Origin: JAIBBV01 sp044347745
GTDB taxonomy: Bacteria; Bdellovibrionota_C; UBA2361; JAFLCA01
Direction: 5' to 3'
Length of the DNA stretch: 64,000 nt
Assembly: GCA_044347745.1 (NCBI GenBank)
Contig: JBIKUD010000013.1
Coordinates: 15,623 to 79,622 of the forward strand
In this document: positions 1 through 9,196 of the stretch, piece after piece
How positions within the stretch are numbered: the stretch's first letter is position 1
Layout of the letters: the number at the start of each line of letters is the position of its first letter
Made by a program: the position numbers and the translations under genes
The notes under the pieces: generated by a model
The model's input: the letters and a program-made list of their open reading frames with translations, nothing else
Database searches by the model: none
What the model was told of the DNA's origin: nothing

Positions 1-783
1 AAGGGACCGGTGTCGGTGGAGATAGCCGAACCAAATTCGATACGCCGTCTTCAGTTTATAGTGCGGGGCAGTGCGAATGATACCCAGAACCAAAAAATAG
101 TGCACTGGGTACAGGAAGACTTGTTGCCCAAGTTGGAACAACGGGGTTCTTTTAAAACAGAGCTAACGGGCACTTTGCCTTATGTTGTTGGAGAAATTGA
201 GCGCCATCAAATGCGGCTGCCGTTGGTAGTGGTAGCTGTGCTCGTGCTCAGCATGCTTTTTTTGTTGGTTGCTTTTCGTTCAGTAGTGGTGCCTGTAAAA
301 GCGGTTCTGCTTAATATCCTTTCATGCACGGCCGCATTTGGAATTTTAGTGTGGGTATTTGAAAGTCAGCTTGTACCCGGATGGGATCTTGGAGTAGTTG
401 AGTGTTTTGTTCCGGCTCTGTTGTTTTGCATCCTGTTCGGACTCTCGATGGATTATCATGTGCTTGTGCTTTCTCGCATTTATGAAGGAACCCAAAGAGG
501 AATGCCGATACGAGAGGCCGTTGAGCATGGAGTAGCCCATACCTGGAAGCCAATAACCAGTGCTGCTTTAATTATGGTCTCAGTTTTTGCGGTTATAGCG
601 TGTTTGCAATTGCCGATAATGAGGCAGCTTGGGTTTGGACTTACGGTGGCAGTCATTTTAGATGCAACTGTCGTTCGCAGCGTATTATTGCCTGCAAGCA
701 TGCTGCTGCTTGGAAAATGGAATTGGTATTTACCCAAGGCCTTAGAACGTCTGCCACAATTGAAGACCTTCAGCGAGGACTAA
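1..783 (+). CDS. MMPL-family (RND superfamily) transporter, C-terminal part
   Basis: The reading frame is open from the first base, so this is the 3-prime end of a larger gene cut by the window edge. A short periplasmic stretch is followed by a bundle of about five or six membrane segments from about residue 70. The loop FGLSMDYHVLVLSRI matches the signature of MMPL proteins, which export lipids or hydrophobic compounds from the inner membrane. The C-terminal tail is short, as is usual. The stop overlaps the end of the convergent membrane glycosyltransferase gene by 14 bp. The substrate cannot be read from sequence; the adjacent glycan genes suggest an envelope component, which is inference. 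Confidence 0.85.
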   Translation, partial: KGPVSVEIAEPNSIRRLQFIVRGSANDTQNQKIVHWVQEDLLPKLEQRGSFKTELTGTLPYVVGEIERHQMRLPLVVVAVLVLSMLFLLVAFRSVVVPVKAVLLNILSCTAAFGILVWVFESQLVPGWDLGVVECFVPALLFCILFGLSMDYHVLVLSRIYEGTQRGMPIREAVEHGVAHTWKPITSAALIMVSVFAVIACLQLPIMRQLGFGLTVAVILDATVVRSVLLPASMLLLGKWNWYLPKALERLPQLKTFSED

Positions 784-2038
784 GATCTCGTTTACTTCGC
801 ATTTCCCGAATGAACAGCCACACGCAGCACAAAAATAGAGGCAACCTACGTATTGCTGCCCCGCCGGGTGACATAGTCTGCTGATCGCCAGCCAGGCCCA
901 GCATCAGTGGAAGCTTACCCGATAGAACAGAATAATGACTGTATTCAAAGGTAATGGTCAGTACGGTTACCAAAAAAAGGCAAGCGATGGGGACTTGCTC
1001 ATGTAATGTCGGAAACTTGTAAGAGCCAAGATTTAGTAGCGCCAATGGTATCAACCAAATTAAATATTGTGTGCCGAAACCTGGACCAAGCACAAAAACC
1101 AAAAGAAAAATGAGAAAAGAGAAACGAGCAATTTCAACACGTGGGCAATAAGAATAGGAGTGCCAACGCAGAATATGCCATGCGCTCAGCATAATCACAG
1201 AGCCAAGGAACAGGGCTTTTATGTAGGTATCGAAGGCAGCGCCAAAACCCAAAATTCTCACCAGGCCAGTAAGTCCGAAATAACCAGGAACGGATGCATA
1301 CGAGAGTACATTGGTTAGAGTTGCTGCAGGATAGAGCAGATACAGCATGCTTACGCCCAACAGTGCTGGGCCAAGGGCCAAGCAAATTCCCAAAATTCTT
1401 AAGCGCCAAGTGCAATTTAGTGTTGGCATGAGTAAAAGGGGAAACAGCAAAATTGGCACTGTCTTTAATAAAATTGCAAGGCCAAGGCTCAGGCTACAAA
1501 TAAGCCATCCTCGAACAGAAAACTGCTGAGAGAGTTTTAGGAGCAGGTACATAAAAAAGAGCATTAAAAAGCTGATTAAGGGATCAAAGCTGCCATGAAT
1601 AAAGACGAGGACCCACATTGCTGGGTTGAGTGTTAATCCAAAGAGGGTGAGTACAAAAGCCGTGCGTGCTGTGTTCGTGCTTAGTAGAATGCGATAGGTT
1701 GTCAGTATTATACCAATAAAACTGGCAGCCCATAACGCGCGTAGAAGTTTTTCGATTGGCAGCGCAGTTGCTTGTCCCAATAGTTCTACGGCTTGAAGAA
1801 TATGCAGCCAAGCAGGGGGATAGTTCAGAAATGGCGTATCAACATAGGGATTTCCCCCCGCCTTTGTAAGCTGCAATAGGGTGAGATAATTCTTAAAATC
1901 TAAAGAGTGCACCTGTTGCGGGATACTCTCCACTCCAAGCAGGCAAACCAAAAGGCTCAAGCAAATGAGCCAAGGAGTATAGGAGTTGTCAGAGATGTTG
2001 CGAGAAAAAGTCCAGGTAGATAGAGAAAATGCTTTCAT
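770..2038 (-). CDS. Polytopic GT-C-type glycosyltransferase (GT87/DUF2029-like)
   Basis: A 422-residue protein with about ten hydrophobic segments. An early loop contains NPYVDTPFLNYPPAW, resembling the conserved NPY...YPP region after the first helix of GT87 (DUF2029) mannosyltransferases, which use polyprenyl-phosphate sugars on the outer face of the inner membrane. Late FGTQYLIWLIPL also fits. The frame is open further upstream to 2227, but ATG 2038 (MKAFSLST) avoids a 170-bp overlap with the preceding gene, whose stop is at 2055, so I prefer it. It is last in a four-gene minus-strand run with glycosyltransferases. The sugar is unknown; the family assignment is by motif reading only. Confidence 0.7.
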   Translation of the reverse strand: MKAFSLSTWTFSRNISDNSYTPWLICLSLLVCLLGVESIPQQVHSLDFKNYLTLLQLTKAGGNPYVDTPFLNYPPAWLHILQAVELLGQATALPIEKLLRALWAASFIGIILTTYRILLSTNTARTAFVLTLFGLTLNPAMWVLVFIHGSFDPLISFLMLFFMYLLLKLSQQFSVRGWLICSLSLGLAILLKTVPILLFPLLLMPTLNCTWRLRILGICLALGPALLGVSMLYLLYPAATLTNVLSYASVPGYFGLTGLVRILGFGAAFDTYIKALFLGSVIMLSAWHILRWHSYSYCPRVEIARFSFLIFLLVFVLGPGFGTQYLIWLIPLALLNLGSYKFPTLHEQVPIACLFLVTVLTITFEYSHYSVLSGKLPLMLGLAGDQQTMSPGGAAIRRLPLFLCCVWLFIREMRSKRDLSPR

Positions 2039-2054
2039 TACATTCTTGCAAAGC

Positions 2055-3680
2055 CTAGGGCTTGGATGCACCAAACCACACGCCCGGAGTTCGGCGCTGT
2101 AGCAAGTGCCCAAGGTATTCATCATAACCAATAATTCTCTCCATGCCGGCGAGCCCCAGCGTGCGGTGCGCCCCAAGATTTCCGTGGGCTGTCTCTTTAA
2201 GCTGATTATGTTCAAGGGATTGCTCAACTCCTAAGGTGCTTAAGGCACTGCGTCCCAGTTTCAGCGAGGTGCTTTGCGCTAAGTGCAGCCACTGATCAAG
2301 AGTAAGAGTTTCATGCAAAGCCGAGAGTGCGCGCATACTGACTTGTAGTGGAAGTTGAGTGCCTAGTGCTTCGGCCAGTGTTTGGCAGTTAGGTTGCACA
2401 CGTAGTAAAAATCGGGAGGGGATGGAAATTCCCTGCCAGGGAACTTCAGTGCTGAGGATCTGGGTGCTCGGCTGCACTCCAAATACCACTGATTGGGTAA
2501 GTGCAAACTCCTCAAGGCATTCGAGGCCTTTAGAGTGCGCCCACGTTGTGATACCCAGAATTGCCGTATCAGGCCTACACTTTTGGCTTAGGCTCAAATG
2601 TGCCGCAAAAAAAGGACGTGCATAGGTACGATCTGACGCCAATAGAAATGTCCGTTCGCCAGTTACTCGAGTCGCTACCTGACTCAGTAAATCTGAGAGT
2701 GTTGGATTATTGGAAAATCGCAAGAAATCTAAATTAAGCCGTGCATATTTCTGTTGGCAATAACCAGCCAGGTCCTGCCGAGCCGCATCGATCGCAACGA
2801 GCACCTGGGCATTTAATGAAATTGCTTGTTCAAATATTGATTCAAGGCAGCGGTCTAGTGCCTCTGCAGTTGCGGTTCCGGCATGGGGATTCCGCCAAGT
2901 ATCTAGTGCAGAGACAACAATTGAAATTGGTTTTGGATAAAATGGCGTGATCTCTTCGCCTTTTATTGAGTTAAGGAGCTGAAGATAGGCAGCGAGACTC
3001 TCTTGGTTTTGTTCCTCGACCGGGCTTGGGAGAATATGGTTTGAAAGTTGAGGAGCTACGCTCTTGGGATTCCAAATTCCAAGCTGCGCTTCATCTGGAA
3101 AAGTAACAGCGCAAGCCGCGCTAAAAACGCGAGTAAGGTGTCGCTGCCAAATAATCGAGCGATGTTTTGCGGCGTGAAAGGCCCCGAACTTTCGGCAACT
3201 AATGCAATGGGCGCACTTATCGTGTGATTCGGGACCAGAGCAGCCAATTTCTTCATCATCGAAGAGAGTGCCTTTGGGGCAGCTCATGTTCGCATCAAGC
3301 ATGCTTATAACGAGTTTGGTGCCAAGAAGTCGGGCCGTTGGTGCAAGAGATCCAGGGGTGCGTTGATTGCTTAGAATTAATTGCACTACTTCAATTCCAT
3401 ACTCCCACACGATGCGATGTAGCGCGCTTTCAAAGTAGGGGTCCCAGTAGGCATAGTTCTCAGGACGCTCAGATCGACGGAAATTCCAAAGGAGGCCGCC
3501 TTTTATCTGTTCAATTTGAATGGTGCTTTGTGTGGTTTCTTCGTCAATGATCTCTCGCAGTATGACCGTTTCAACGCCCTTGCTGCCTAATTCGGCGACG
3601 TAGCTGAGCAAATTCTGGAATTCAAGTTTTTGCTTCCATTGTTCACTCTGGTTATCAGCAAATACGACGCACAATTTCAT
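2055..3680 (-). CDS. Glycosyltransferase-like protein, paralogue A (GT4-like N domain plus GT2-like C domain)
   Basis: A 541-residue cytoplasmic protein. The N-terminal half (MKLCVVFADNQSEQW, then GGLLWNFRRSERPENY) resembles a GT4-type N-terminal domain, with a Cys cluster near residues 133-165 (C...GCSGPES..KCAHCISCRKF). The C-terminal half starts about residue 245 with PISIVVSAL and looks like a GT2 fold without an obvious DXD motif. It is a clear tandem paralogue of the next gene upstream: same length, same Cys cluster, same end (TPGVWF). The pair sits between a GT2 gene and a GT-C gene, 8 bp from its paralogue, so one operon is likely. The activity is inferred from fold and context. Confidence 0.6.
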   Translation of the reverse strand: MKLCVVFADNQSEQWKQKLEFQNLLSYVAELGSKGVETVILREIIDEETTQSTIQIEQIKGGLLWNFRRSERPENYAYWDPYFESALHRIVWEYGIEVVQLILSNQRTPGSLAPTARLLGTKLVISMLDANMSCPKGTLFDDEEIGCSGPESHDKCAHCISCRKFGAFHAAKHRSIIWQRHLTRVFSAACAVTFPDEAQLGIWNPKSVAPQLSNHILPSPVEEQNQESLAAYLQLLNSIKGEEITPFYPKPISIVVSALDTWRNPHAGTATAEALDRCLESIFEQAISLNAQVLVAIDAARQDLAGYCQQKYARLNLDFLRFSNNPTLSDLLSQVATRVTGERTFLLASDRTYARPFFAAHLSLSQKCRPDTAILGITTWAHSKGLECLEEFALTQSVVFGVQPSTQILSTEVPWQGISIPSRFLLRVQPNCQTLAEALGTQLPLQVSMRALSALHETLTLDQWLHLAQSTSLKLGRSALSTLGVEQSLEHNQLKETAHGNLGAHRTLGLAGMERIIGYDEYLGHLLQRRTPGVWFGASKP

Positions 3681-3688
3681 AGTAAGTA

Positions 3689-5320
3689 CTATTTGGTTCT
3701 GGAATTAGAGAGCCATACTCCTGGGTTAATAGAATGAAGGAGTTTATGCATCAATTCGCCGTAAGCAATTATGCCGTTCGGAGTGGGCAGCCCCAACATT
3801 CGGTGAGCAGTTAAGGTTCCGCGGGCTGAGCCGCTCAGCTGCATGAGTTCAGGATCTTGATTAATTGCCTCGAGAGGAATGCTCATGCGACCGAGTTGAG
3901 CGCTCTGCACCTGAGCCATCTGAAGCCAGCGTTCTAAGGTCAAAGCCTCATTTAAGGCAGAAAGTGCTTGCGGAAACTGCCTGACCGTAAGCGCCGAATT
4001 ACCTAACGCTTGGCCGAGTGTATTAAAGCCTGGTGAAGCATTTTTTAGGTATGCAGTTGGAAATGAGGCTGCGAACCATGGTGTCTCACTGGAAAGAGTT
4101 CCAATTTCTTCACTGAGTTTAAATTGAATTGACTCACTCAGCACATGCTCTTCGAGTGAAGCAAGTGGTTTGGAGTGAGTCCAACCGGTGAGTCCAACTA
4201 AGACCGCATTTTGAATGTCCGAGCCAGCGGCCCGGGCATGCGCTTGTACAAATTGGGGCGAATAGGTGCGATCTACTGGTGCAAGTACTGTTCGTTCAGT
4301 TTTAAGCAATGGGTAGTTAGCCGCCAAAAATGCCGACAAATTGGGTGCAACAGGAAAAGCGAGAAACCTGAGTGGAGCACCGGCAAACTTCTGCGAGAAA
4401 AAAGTGGCGTATTCTGGATTTGAATTAAGAATGCCGACAAAGATCTGTGAGCGCGTTTTGATCGCTTGAGGAATAAGTGATTCAAGACACAATTGAAGAT
4501 GTTCCTGGATGCTCATGTGGGAATTCGTGAGCCATTCTTGGAAGGCAGGAATTAATATTGAAATTGGGGCGGATTGTGTTGATCGAGGGGCTGGCTTCAC
4601 AATTTCCGAGTAAAGCGTGCTGAGCGTCTGAGGCAGCGATTCGCTCACTTCATCAGCAAGCGGCCATTCTACAATTGCCGTTTGTACGCTACCGAGCGTC
4701 TGTGAAACTCGAAGGGTGTCTAATATTTGTTCATTCGGGCACATCAGCAGTGAAGTGCTCTTGAAAACTCGATGCAAATGTTTATTCCAAAGGATTATGC
4801 GGTGTTTTGAGGCGAAATACTGAGAAAATTTGCCGCAAGATAGGCATTCGGCGCATTTTTCAACTGACTCAGGGCCTGTGCATTCGCTTTTGTCTTGGTC
4901 AATTAAATTGTCTTGAGTGCAGGTAAACGAGCAGTCTGGCGAGCTAATTACTAGCTTTGCTCCAAGGAGGCCAGCAATAGGCCCCAAGGATGCGGGTACC
5001 CGAAGTTGGGAGATAAAAAGATGCACGAGTTCAATGCCGTATTCCCAAACAATTTTGTATAAAATGTCATCGAGTAAAGGGTCGGCGAAGGTATGATGAT
5101 CAGGGCGCTCGGCACGGGTAAATTGCCAGAGTAGCCCCCCTTCGATTTGCTGAATATCTACCTCGGGTTCTTCGGCTTGTGGATCCAAAACTTCATATAG
5201 AATTACCGATTGAATGCCCAGAGGTTTTAGATTTCGTGCAAGGGAAGTAAGACGCTCGCGCTCTTCTTCTCTCCAGTGTTCACCTCGATTGCAGTCAGCG
5301 AGTACAAAACAGATATTCAT
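3689..5320 (-). CDS. Glycosyltransferase-like protein, paralogue B
   Basis: 543 residues, paralogous to the downstream gene along its whole length. Shared blocks include GGLLWQFTRAERPDHH, IVWEYGIELVHLFIS, the Cys cluster CTGPESVEKCAECLSCGKF and the C-terminal GVWLSNS. The Cys pattern C-x2-C-x2-C could bind a metal or be structural. The GT2-like part begins near residue 250 (PISILIPAFQEW). Eight bp separate it from both neighbours, which supports co-transcription. Divergence is substantial, so the duplication is old. The function is probably transfer of a sugar in surface-polysaccharide assembly, inferred from neighbours. Confidence 0.6.
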   Translation of the reverse strand: MNICFVLADCNRGEHWREEERERLTSLARNLKPLGIQSVILYEVLDPQAEEPEVDIQQIEGGLLWQFTRAERPDHHTFADPLLDDILYKIVWEYGIELVHLFISQLRVPASLGPIAGLLGAKLVISSPDCSFTCTQDNLIDQDKSECTGPESVEKCAECLSCGKFSQYFASKHRIILWNKHLHRVFKSTSLLMCPNEQILDTLRVSQTLGSVQTAIVEWPLADEVSESLPQTLSTLYSEIVKPAPRSTQSAPISILIPAFQEWLTNSHMSIQEHLQLCLESLIPQAIKTRSQIFVGILNSNPEYATFFSQKFAGAPLRFLAFPVAPNLSAFLAANYPLLKTERTVLAPVDRTYSPQFVQAHARAAGSDIQNAVLVGLTGWTHSKPLASLEEHVLSESIQFKLSEEIGTLSSETPWFAASFPTAYLKNASPGFNTLGQALGNSALTVRQFPQALSALNEALTLERWLQMAQVQSAQLGRMSIPLEAINQDPELMQLSGSARGTLTAHRMLGLPTPNGIIAYGELMHKLLHSINPGVWLSNSRTK

Positions 5321-5328
5321 AGTTCCCT

Positions 5329-6639
5329 CTAACGCTTGAATTCGCCATCACGCACTTTGGAGGCGGCGGCCTGGGAGAGATCCATTCCCCCTGGATTAAA
5401 AATATTGATTGCACCATCACCATTCGAAATGGTTTCCACATGAAGGCCAGTTTGTTTTTGTCTACGCGTTTCGTGTTGTAGCTCTACAAAAAGCATCTGC
5501 GCGGCAGGGTCGAAAGGGCAGTGTTTGAGGGTGTTTTTAATACATTCATACGCGTCGGCAAATCTGCCTAGTTTGTAATACGTTTGTGCCTTCGGAAGCC
5601 CAAGGTCGTCCGACAATAAGTTGCGCGATTCCATGGCATCACAGAGCGTCGACAGAATATCGTATTCTTCGTTCTCCAAAAGTGATTGCATTAAGGGAGG
5701 ACACACGCGCTGCAAAAACTTTTCGTCGGGCGCATAAGACATTGCTTCGTGAATGAGTCGAGCAGCGGTGAGATAGTCCTCTGCATTTTGTACCAAACTA
5801 GGAAGCATGGCCAAGCGAATGCCAGCTTTCATGCGAGGTTCAAGCTCGTGTACCCAACTGGGAGTATTTGGATCTTGAATGAGGGTATTGTAGGAATTTT
5901 CAATAAGTTTGACCATGAGTTGAAGCATGGCAGAACCGGAGGAAAGCTGGTTCTTGTGCATCGCAAATTTAGCGACGAACCCTGGTACATAGTGAATTGG
6001 GTAATGTATGCCTACTTTTGCGTAGTAATCATACATACAGCAGTGTTCTTCTTCGTTATAATTGAAAAATCCTGAATTTTGGAGTGCGCTTCGTCTAAAA
6101 AAGCTACTGCAATAGTTAGGCAGAATTTCCCAGCACAGATACTTTTTTATATCCCATTTAAGTGTATTTGTTTTTTGATACGGGTGAATTTGACCAGACG
6201 CATCTGTTGCCAAAACATCGCCAAAAATGCCGCCAGCGCTTGGCCGATTCAGTAATTGCTCGACTCCCCATGAGATGGCACCAGGCAAGAGCTCTTCGTC
6301 AGTCCAGCACATTCCAATAATATCGCCGGTACAACGTTCAAGTCCCCAATAGGTTGCCTTATTTGGTGTGTCTTTTTTGGATTCGAGTTTAATTTTGCTG
6401 CCGTATTTCGAGATGATATTCAACGTGTTGTCAGTCGAATTGCCATCTTGAATAACATATTCGATTCGTGGGTAGTCTTGTGAGAGTACGCTTTCAATGC
6501 AGCGCTCGATGTTATGTTCAGCGTTGCGACACACGGTAAGTATTGAAACGAGTGGAATATCGCTGCGTCCAGCGAAGGAACGAGTTGCGGCGCCCGGTGC
6601 GGTTCGCTTCTTTGAAGTTGCTTCGAATTGCTTTGCCAT
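5329..6639 (-). CDS. GT2-family glycosyltransferase with helical C-terminal region
   Basis: 436 residues. After a basic 28-residue leader comes a typical GT2 (GT-A fold) start, VSILTVCRNAEHNIERCIES, followed by YVIQDGNSTDNT (nucleotide-sugar binding Asp). MCWTDEE occupies the place of the DXD motif. Such enzymes transfer a sugar from a nucleotide donor in the cytoplasm. Residues from about 290 are helical and TPR-like (DAYECIKNTLKHCPFDPAAQMLFVELQ). It is the first gene of the minus-strand glycan operon. The divergent chalcone-isomerase-like gene starts about 170 bp away, so promoters probably lie between them. Confidence 0.8.
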   Translation of the reverse strand: MAKQFEATSKKRTAPGAATRSFAGRSDIPLVSILTVCRNAEHNIERCIESVLSQDYPRIEYVIQDGNSTDNTLNIISKYGSKIKLESKKDTPNKATYWGLERCTGDIIGMCWTDEELLPGAISWGVEQLLNRPSAGGIFGDVLATDASGQIHPYQKTNTLKWDIKKYLCWEILPNYCSSFFRRSALQNSGFFNYNEEEHCCMYDYYAKVGIHYPIHYVPGFVAKFAMHKNQLSSGSAMLQLMVKLIENSYNTLIQDPNTPSWVHELEPRMKAGIRLAMLPSLVQNAEDYLTAARLIHEAMSYAPDEKFLQRVCPPLMQSLLENEEYDILSTLCDAMESRNLLSDDLGLPKAQTYYKLGRFADAYECIKNTLKHCPFDPAAQMLFVELQHETRRQKQTGLHVETISNGDGAINIFNPGGMDLSQAAASKVRDGEFKR

Positions 6640-6811
6640 AGTTGATATAGCGTGCTGGTGCCGAAGTCTTAAAACTGCTCTACTTTCGGCATCTTAAAAT
6701 TTTTGATGCACGATCCCTGGATCACTAGGATGCCAGAGGGGGGGCAAAGCGGTGCTGGAGAGTTTAGGCGCCAGCGCACTTAAAACTCGCATACTGTTTT
6801 GGAGAGGTAGT

Positions 6812-7426
6812 ATGATTAATAAATACAAGTACTTATGTGTTATTTTGGTCTCTGCCTGGATTTTGGTCTGTCCGCGCTTCCTGGCCCCCGCATTTGCGGA
6901 GAACCTGGTGTGCGAAAGTGAGGTTTGTTTTGCAAAGGTGGCCCAGGTTGGCGATCGCTCATTGCCTCTGCTTGGGGTCAGTTTAATGCGTTACTACGGA
7001 TTTAGGCTGTATGTGGCTGCTTTATACGCAGACCCTGCCCATGCGTCAACGCAAGCTATTGTGGGCACTGTTCCCAAAAAATTAGTGCTTCATTACCTAC
7101 GCGAATTTTCTTCGAATGATTTTATAACCTCGGGCCTAAAGTTTATGAAAAAGAATCCGGCGTTCAATTTGGAAACGCTTGCGGCTCCAATCGACCAGAT
7201 GGATAAGCTTTATCTGCCCGTGGTTGAGGGGGACCGCTATTCCCTTTCATTTCTTCCAGGCCAAGGAGGTGTCGAGGGGCAAACAAGTTTACAGTTAAAT
7301 GAAAAACTTTTGGGGTCAGTGAAGGGCGATGCCTTTCAGGCTGCGTATTTTGGAATCTGGCTCTCAGAGTATTCTGCCAAAGAGGCGTTTACAAAAAAAC
7401 TATTTTCTCTAGAAAAAACCTCCTAA
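6812..7426 (+). CDS. Exported chalcone isomerase-like protein
   Basis: 204 residues with a signal peptide that appears to be cleaved after AFA (residue 25 or so). LPLLGVSLMRYYGFRLYVAALY, KLVLHYLREFSSNDF, GDRYSLSFLPGQG and FGIWLSEYSAKEAF match the bacterial chalcone_isomerase-like family, whose members are periplasmic and mostly of unknown function, with no evidence of flavonoid chemistry. I chose ATG 6812, which has GGAGAGG a few bases upstream, over the in-frame start at 6752. Its convergent neighbour trmO ends 5 bp beyond the stop. Confidence 0.8.
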   Translation: MINKYKYLCVILVSAWILVCPRFLAPAFAENLVCESEVCFAKVAQVGDRSLPLLGVSLMRYYGFRLYVAALYADPAHASTQAIVGTVPKKLVLHYLREFSSNDFITSGLKFMKKNPAFNLETLAAPIDQMDKLYLPVVEGDRYSLSFLPGQGGVEGQTSLQLNEKLLGSVKGDAFQAAYFGIWLSEYSAKEAFTKKLFSLEKTS

Positions 7427-7431
7427 AGGGA

Positions 7432-8280
7432 TTATTCGGAAGAGTTCGATACCCATTGGTGATAGAAAGCAAGCTGAGCCTCGCGGTCGTGCACCGGCGT
7501 TGTATTCAATTTTTGAAGTGAGGTTAAGGGGTAGCCTGGGGTGAGCTCTTCAATCTGAACATGGGTGTCTTCAATTGAATAAAAAATTCGCCATGCGCCG
7601 CAGCCCATTCGAAAGCGGTTACCAGACTTTATGATCCTTCTGGTGCGATGTGGAGTAGGGTCTATAGAGAGTATTTCCCGTAGTCGGGGCATTAGGTGCA
7701 CTGAAAATTCAGAAGCAAGCCATTCAAGCTGGGCCTGAGCGCGCGAGCTGAGTTTGAGGTCATACCCTGGCGTTGTTTCGAGTTTGTGTTCGAGTACTCC
7801 TACCCAGCCCGCGTCAGCGGAGGGAAACGCGTCGACGGTTGGTATATACGGTTTGATATCTAATATTGGAGTGCCATCAACGAGGTCGGTTTCTCCTACC
7901 CATAATGTGCGGCCCTTTATCCTAATGAGAGGCACGCAGGTGAGTCCAATAGCATTCGGCCGATGCGGGGAGCGTGTGGCAAAGACTCCTCTTTTTTGGG
8001 CAGGCCCGCGAGGCGGAAGCACTAAGGGTTTCCAGGTGGAATTTCGATGGAACCAACTGATAATCCAAATTCGCTCAAAGCCCTCAAGATCTCGTAGCCC
8101 TTGTTCGAAGTTTTCACCTGAGTGGAGCTCAATTCGATGTGAGGAGTGTCCCGCACCACGCGGTTGATGAGGGGCTGCGAATTTGGTGCTCATATCGCAG
8201 CGTAGTATGCCGATTGGGCAGGCTTCAAAGGTGACAGCAGTCGTTGTCATGAGAATCTTACTATAACTGTAGTTCATCAA
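7432..8280 (-). CDS. trmO: tRNA (N6-threonylcarbamoyladenosine37-N6)-methyltransferase TrmO-like
   Basis: 282 residues. The N-terminal beta-barrel carries the family motifs PIGILRC, QPRGAG, GFERIWIISWFHRN, GVFATRSPHRPNAIGL, and DIKPYIPTVDAFPSA. TrmO methylates t6A37 of tRNA-Thr using S-adenosylmethionine. The C-terminal extension from about residue 170 is present as in proteobacterial TrmO. The start is uncertain: ATG 8250 (MTTTAVTFE) is closer to the usual N terminus than 8280, and neither has a strong ribosome site. Confidence 0.9.
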   Translation of the reverse strand: MMNYSYSKILMTTTAVTFEACPIGILRCDMSTKFAAPHQPRGAGHSSHRIELHSGENFEQGLRDLEGFERIWIISWFHRNSTWKPLVLPPRGPAQKRGVFATRSPHRPNAIGLTCVPLIRIKGRTLWVGETDLVDGTPILDIKPYIPTVDAFPSADAGWVGVLEHKLETTPGYDLKLSSRAQAQLEWLASEFSVHLMPRLREILSIDPTPHRTRRIIKSGNRFRMGCGAWRIFYSIEDTHVQIEELTPGYPLTSLQKLNTTPVHDREAQLAFYHQWVSNSSE

Positions 8281-8453
8281 TTTTATGCTCAGTGAGCATA
8301 ATTAACTTTCTTTTGTGTGGAAACGAAGGGGAGGTAAAACGAGCCCTTAGCTAACTATAGGTAATTACATGTTTTTTTAAAGTAATTTTTTTGTTCTAGG
8401 CGGTCTTTCTTTCTGTCGATCTGATTTATAAGGCTATTTTATTACGAGTTTTA

Positions 8454-9179
8454 ATGGCGATTGAGAATCACCCAGCTCTTGTATTGGACCGAGATCCAGA
8501 CAGCCGCATGAAGCTTAAGGCCGCTACCTCTGCTGTGCCAAGCCTTAGTCCCGTGCAGCTTTGTGGCCACAGTGTTGACGCGTTGCGCGTGCTCTCTGAG
8601 GGGCGCGAATGGGATACGGTATTTATTTCGGCAAAATTGGAACCTTCACAGATCGCCGAATTTATAAACCAAGCTAAACAAACTCGAGGTGGGAGAGATA
8701 GCGCCTACATATTAGTTATCGGTGCCCAAGACCAGAGTTCAAGCGCTGTTGCTGGCCACGTATTGGCTGGTGCTGACAGTTTTTTATGTGAACCATACTC
8801 TGTCGACTCTTTGCAGGAAATTTCTTTACTTTCATCAACCATCAAGCAGCAGCGGCTGCGGGAACGTCAAGAGGGTGCAGTTCGATTGTTAGTCGACGAT
8901 ATTATTCGAACTCTCGATGCGGTGTCGCTCAGTTTGTATCTTGGGCAACCTCCAGGTCACGCTATTCGAGATTTGAAAGATCTTGGCTCTGCCATTCAGA
9001 ATTTAAACGAAGAATGGCGCTCGGTCTTTTACACAGAGCTCATTTCTCGTACTGAGAAGCTATCGGCGCCAGTGAGGCCAGAAGTTCCAAAAAGTCGAAG
9101 AGTTCAAGAGAAGCTCAAGAAGCAACGGGAAGAAGTACAAAAAAGCCAGGGAACTTCGGTTCGTATTATTCGTGGCTAG
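8454..9179 (+). CDS. Degenerate receiver-domain (CheY-like) protein
   Basis: 241 residues. The first 120 residues follow a response-regulator receiver fold: acidic triad region ALVLDRDPDS (Asp12, Asp14), WDTVFIS at the phospho-acceptor strand, and GADSFLCEPYS at the last strand. The phospho-acceptor Asp is replaced by Ser59 and the conserved Lys of the KP motif by Glu113, so classical phosphotransfer is unlikely. Residues 125-200 are helical. The last 35 are strongly basic and charged (KSRRVQEKLKKQREEVQKS), with no DNA-binding domain I recognise. It is a monocistronic gene with about 170 bp of AT-rich upstream DNA. Confidence 0.6.
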   Translation: MAIENHPALVLDRDPDSRMKLKAATSAVPSLSPVQLCGHSVDALRVLSEGREWDTVFISAKLEPSQIAEFINQAKQTRGGRDSAYILVIGAQDQSSSAVAGHVLAGADSFLCEPYSVDSLQEISLLSSTIKQQRLRERQEGAVRLLVDDIIRTLDAVSLSLYLGQPPGHAIRDLKDLGSAIQNLNEEWRSVFYTELISRTEKLSAPVRPEVPKSRRVQEKLKKQREEVQKSQGTSVRIIRG

Positions 9180-9196
9180 ACCAATCCAATTTTCAG

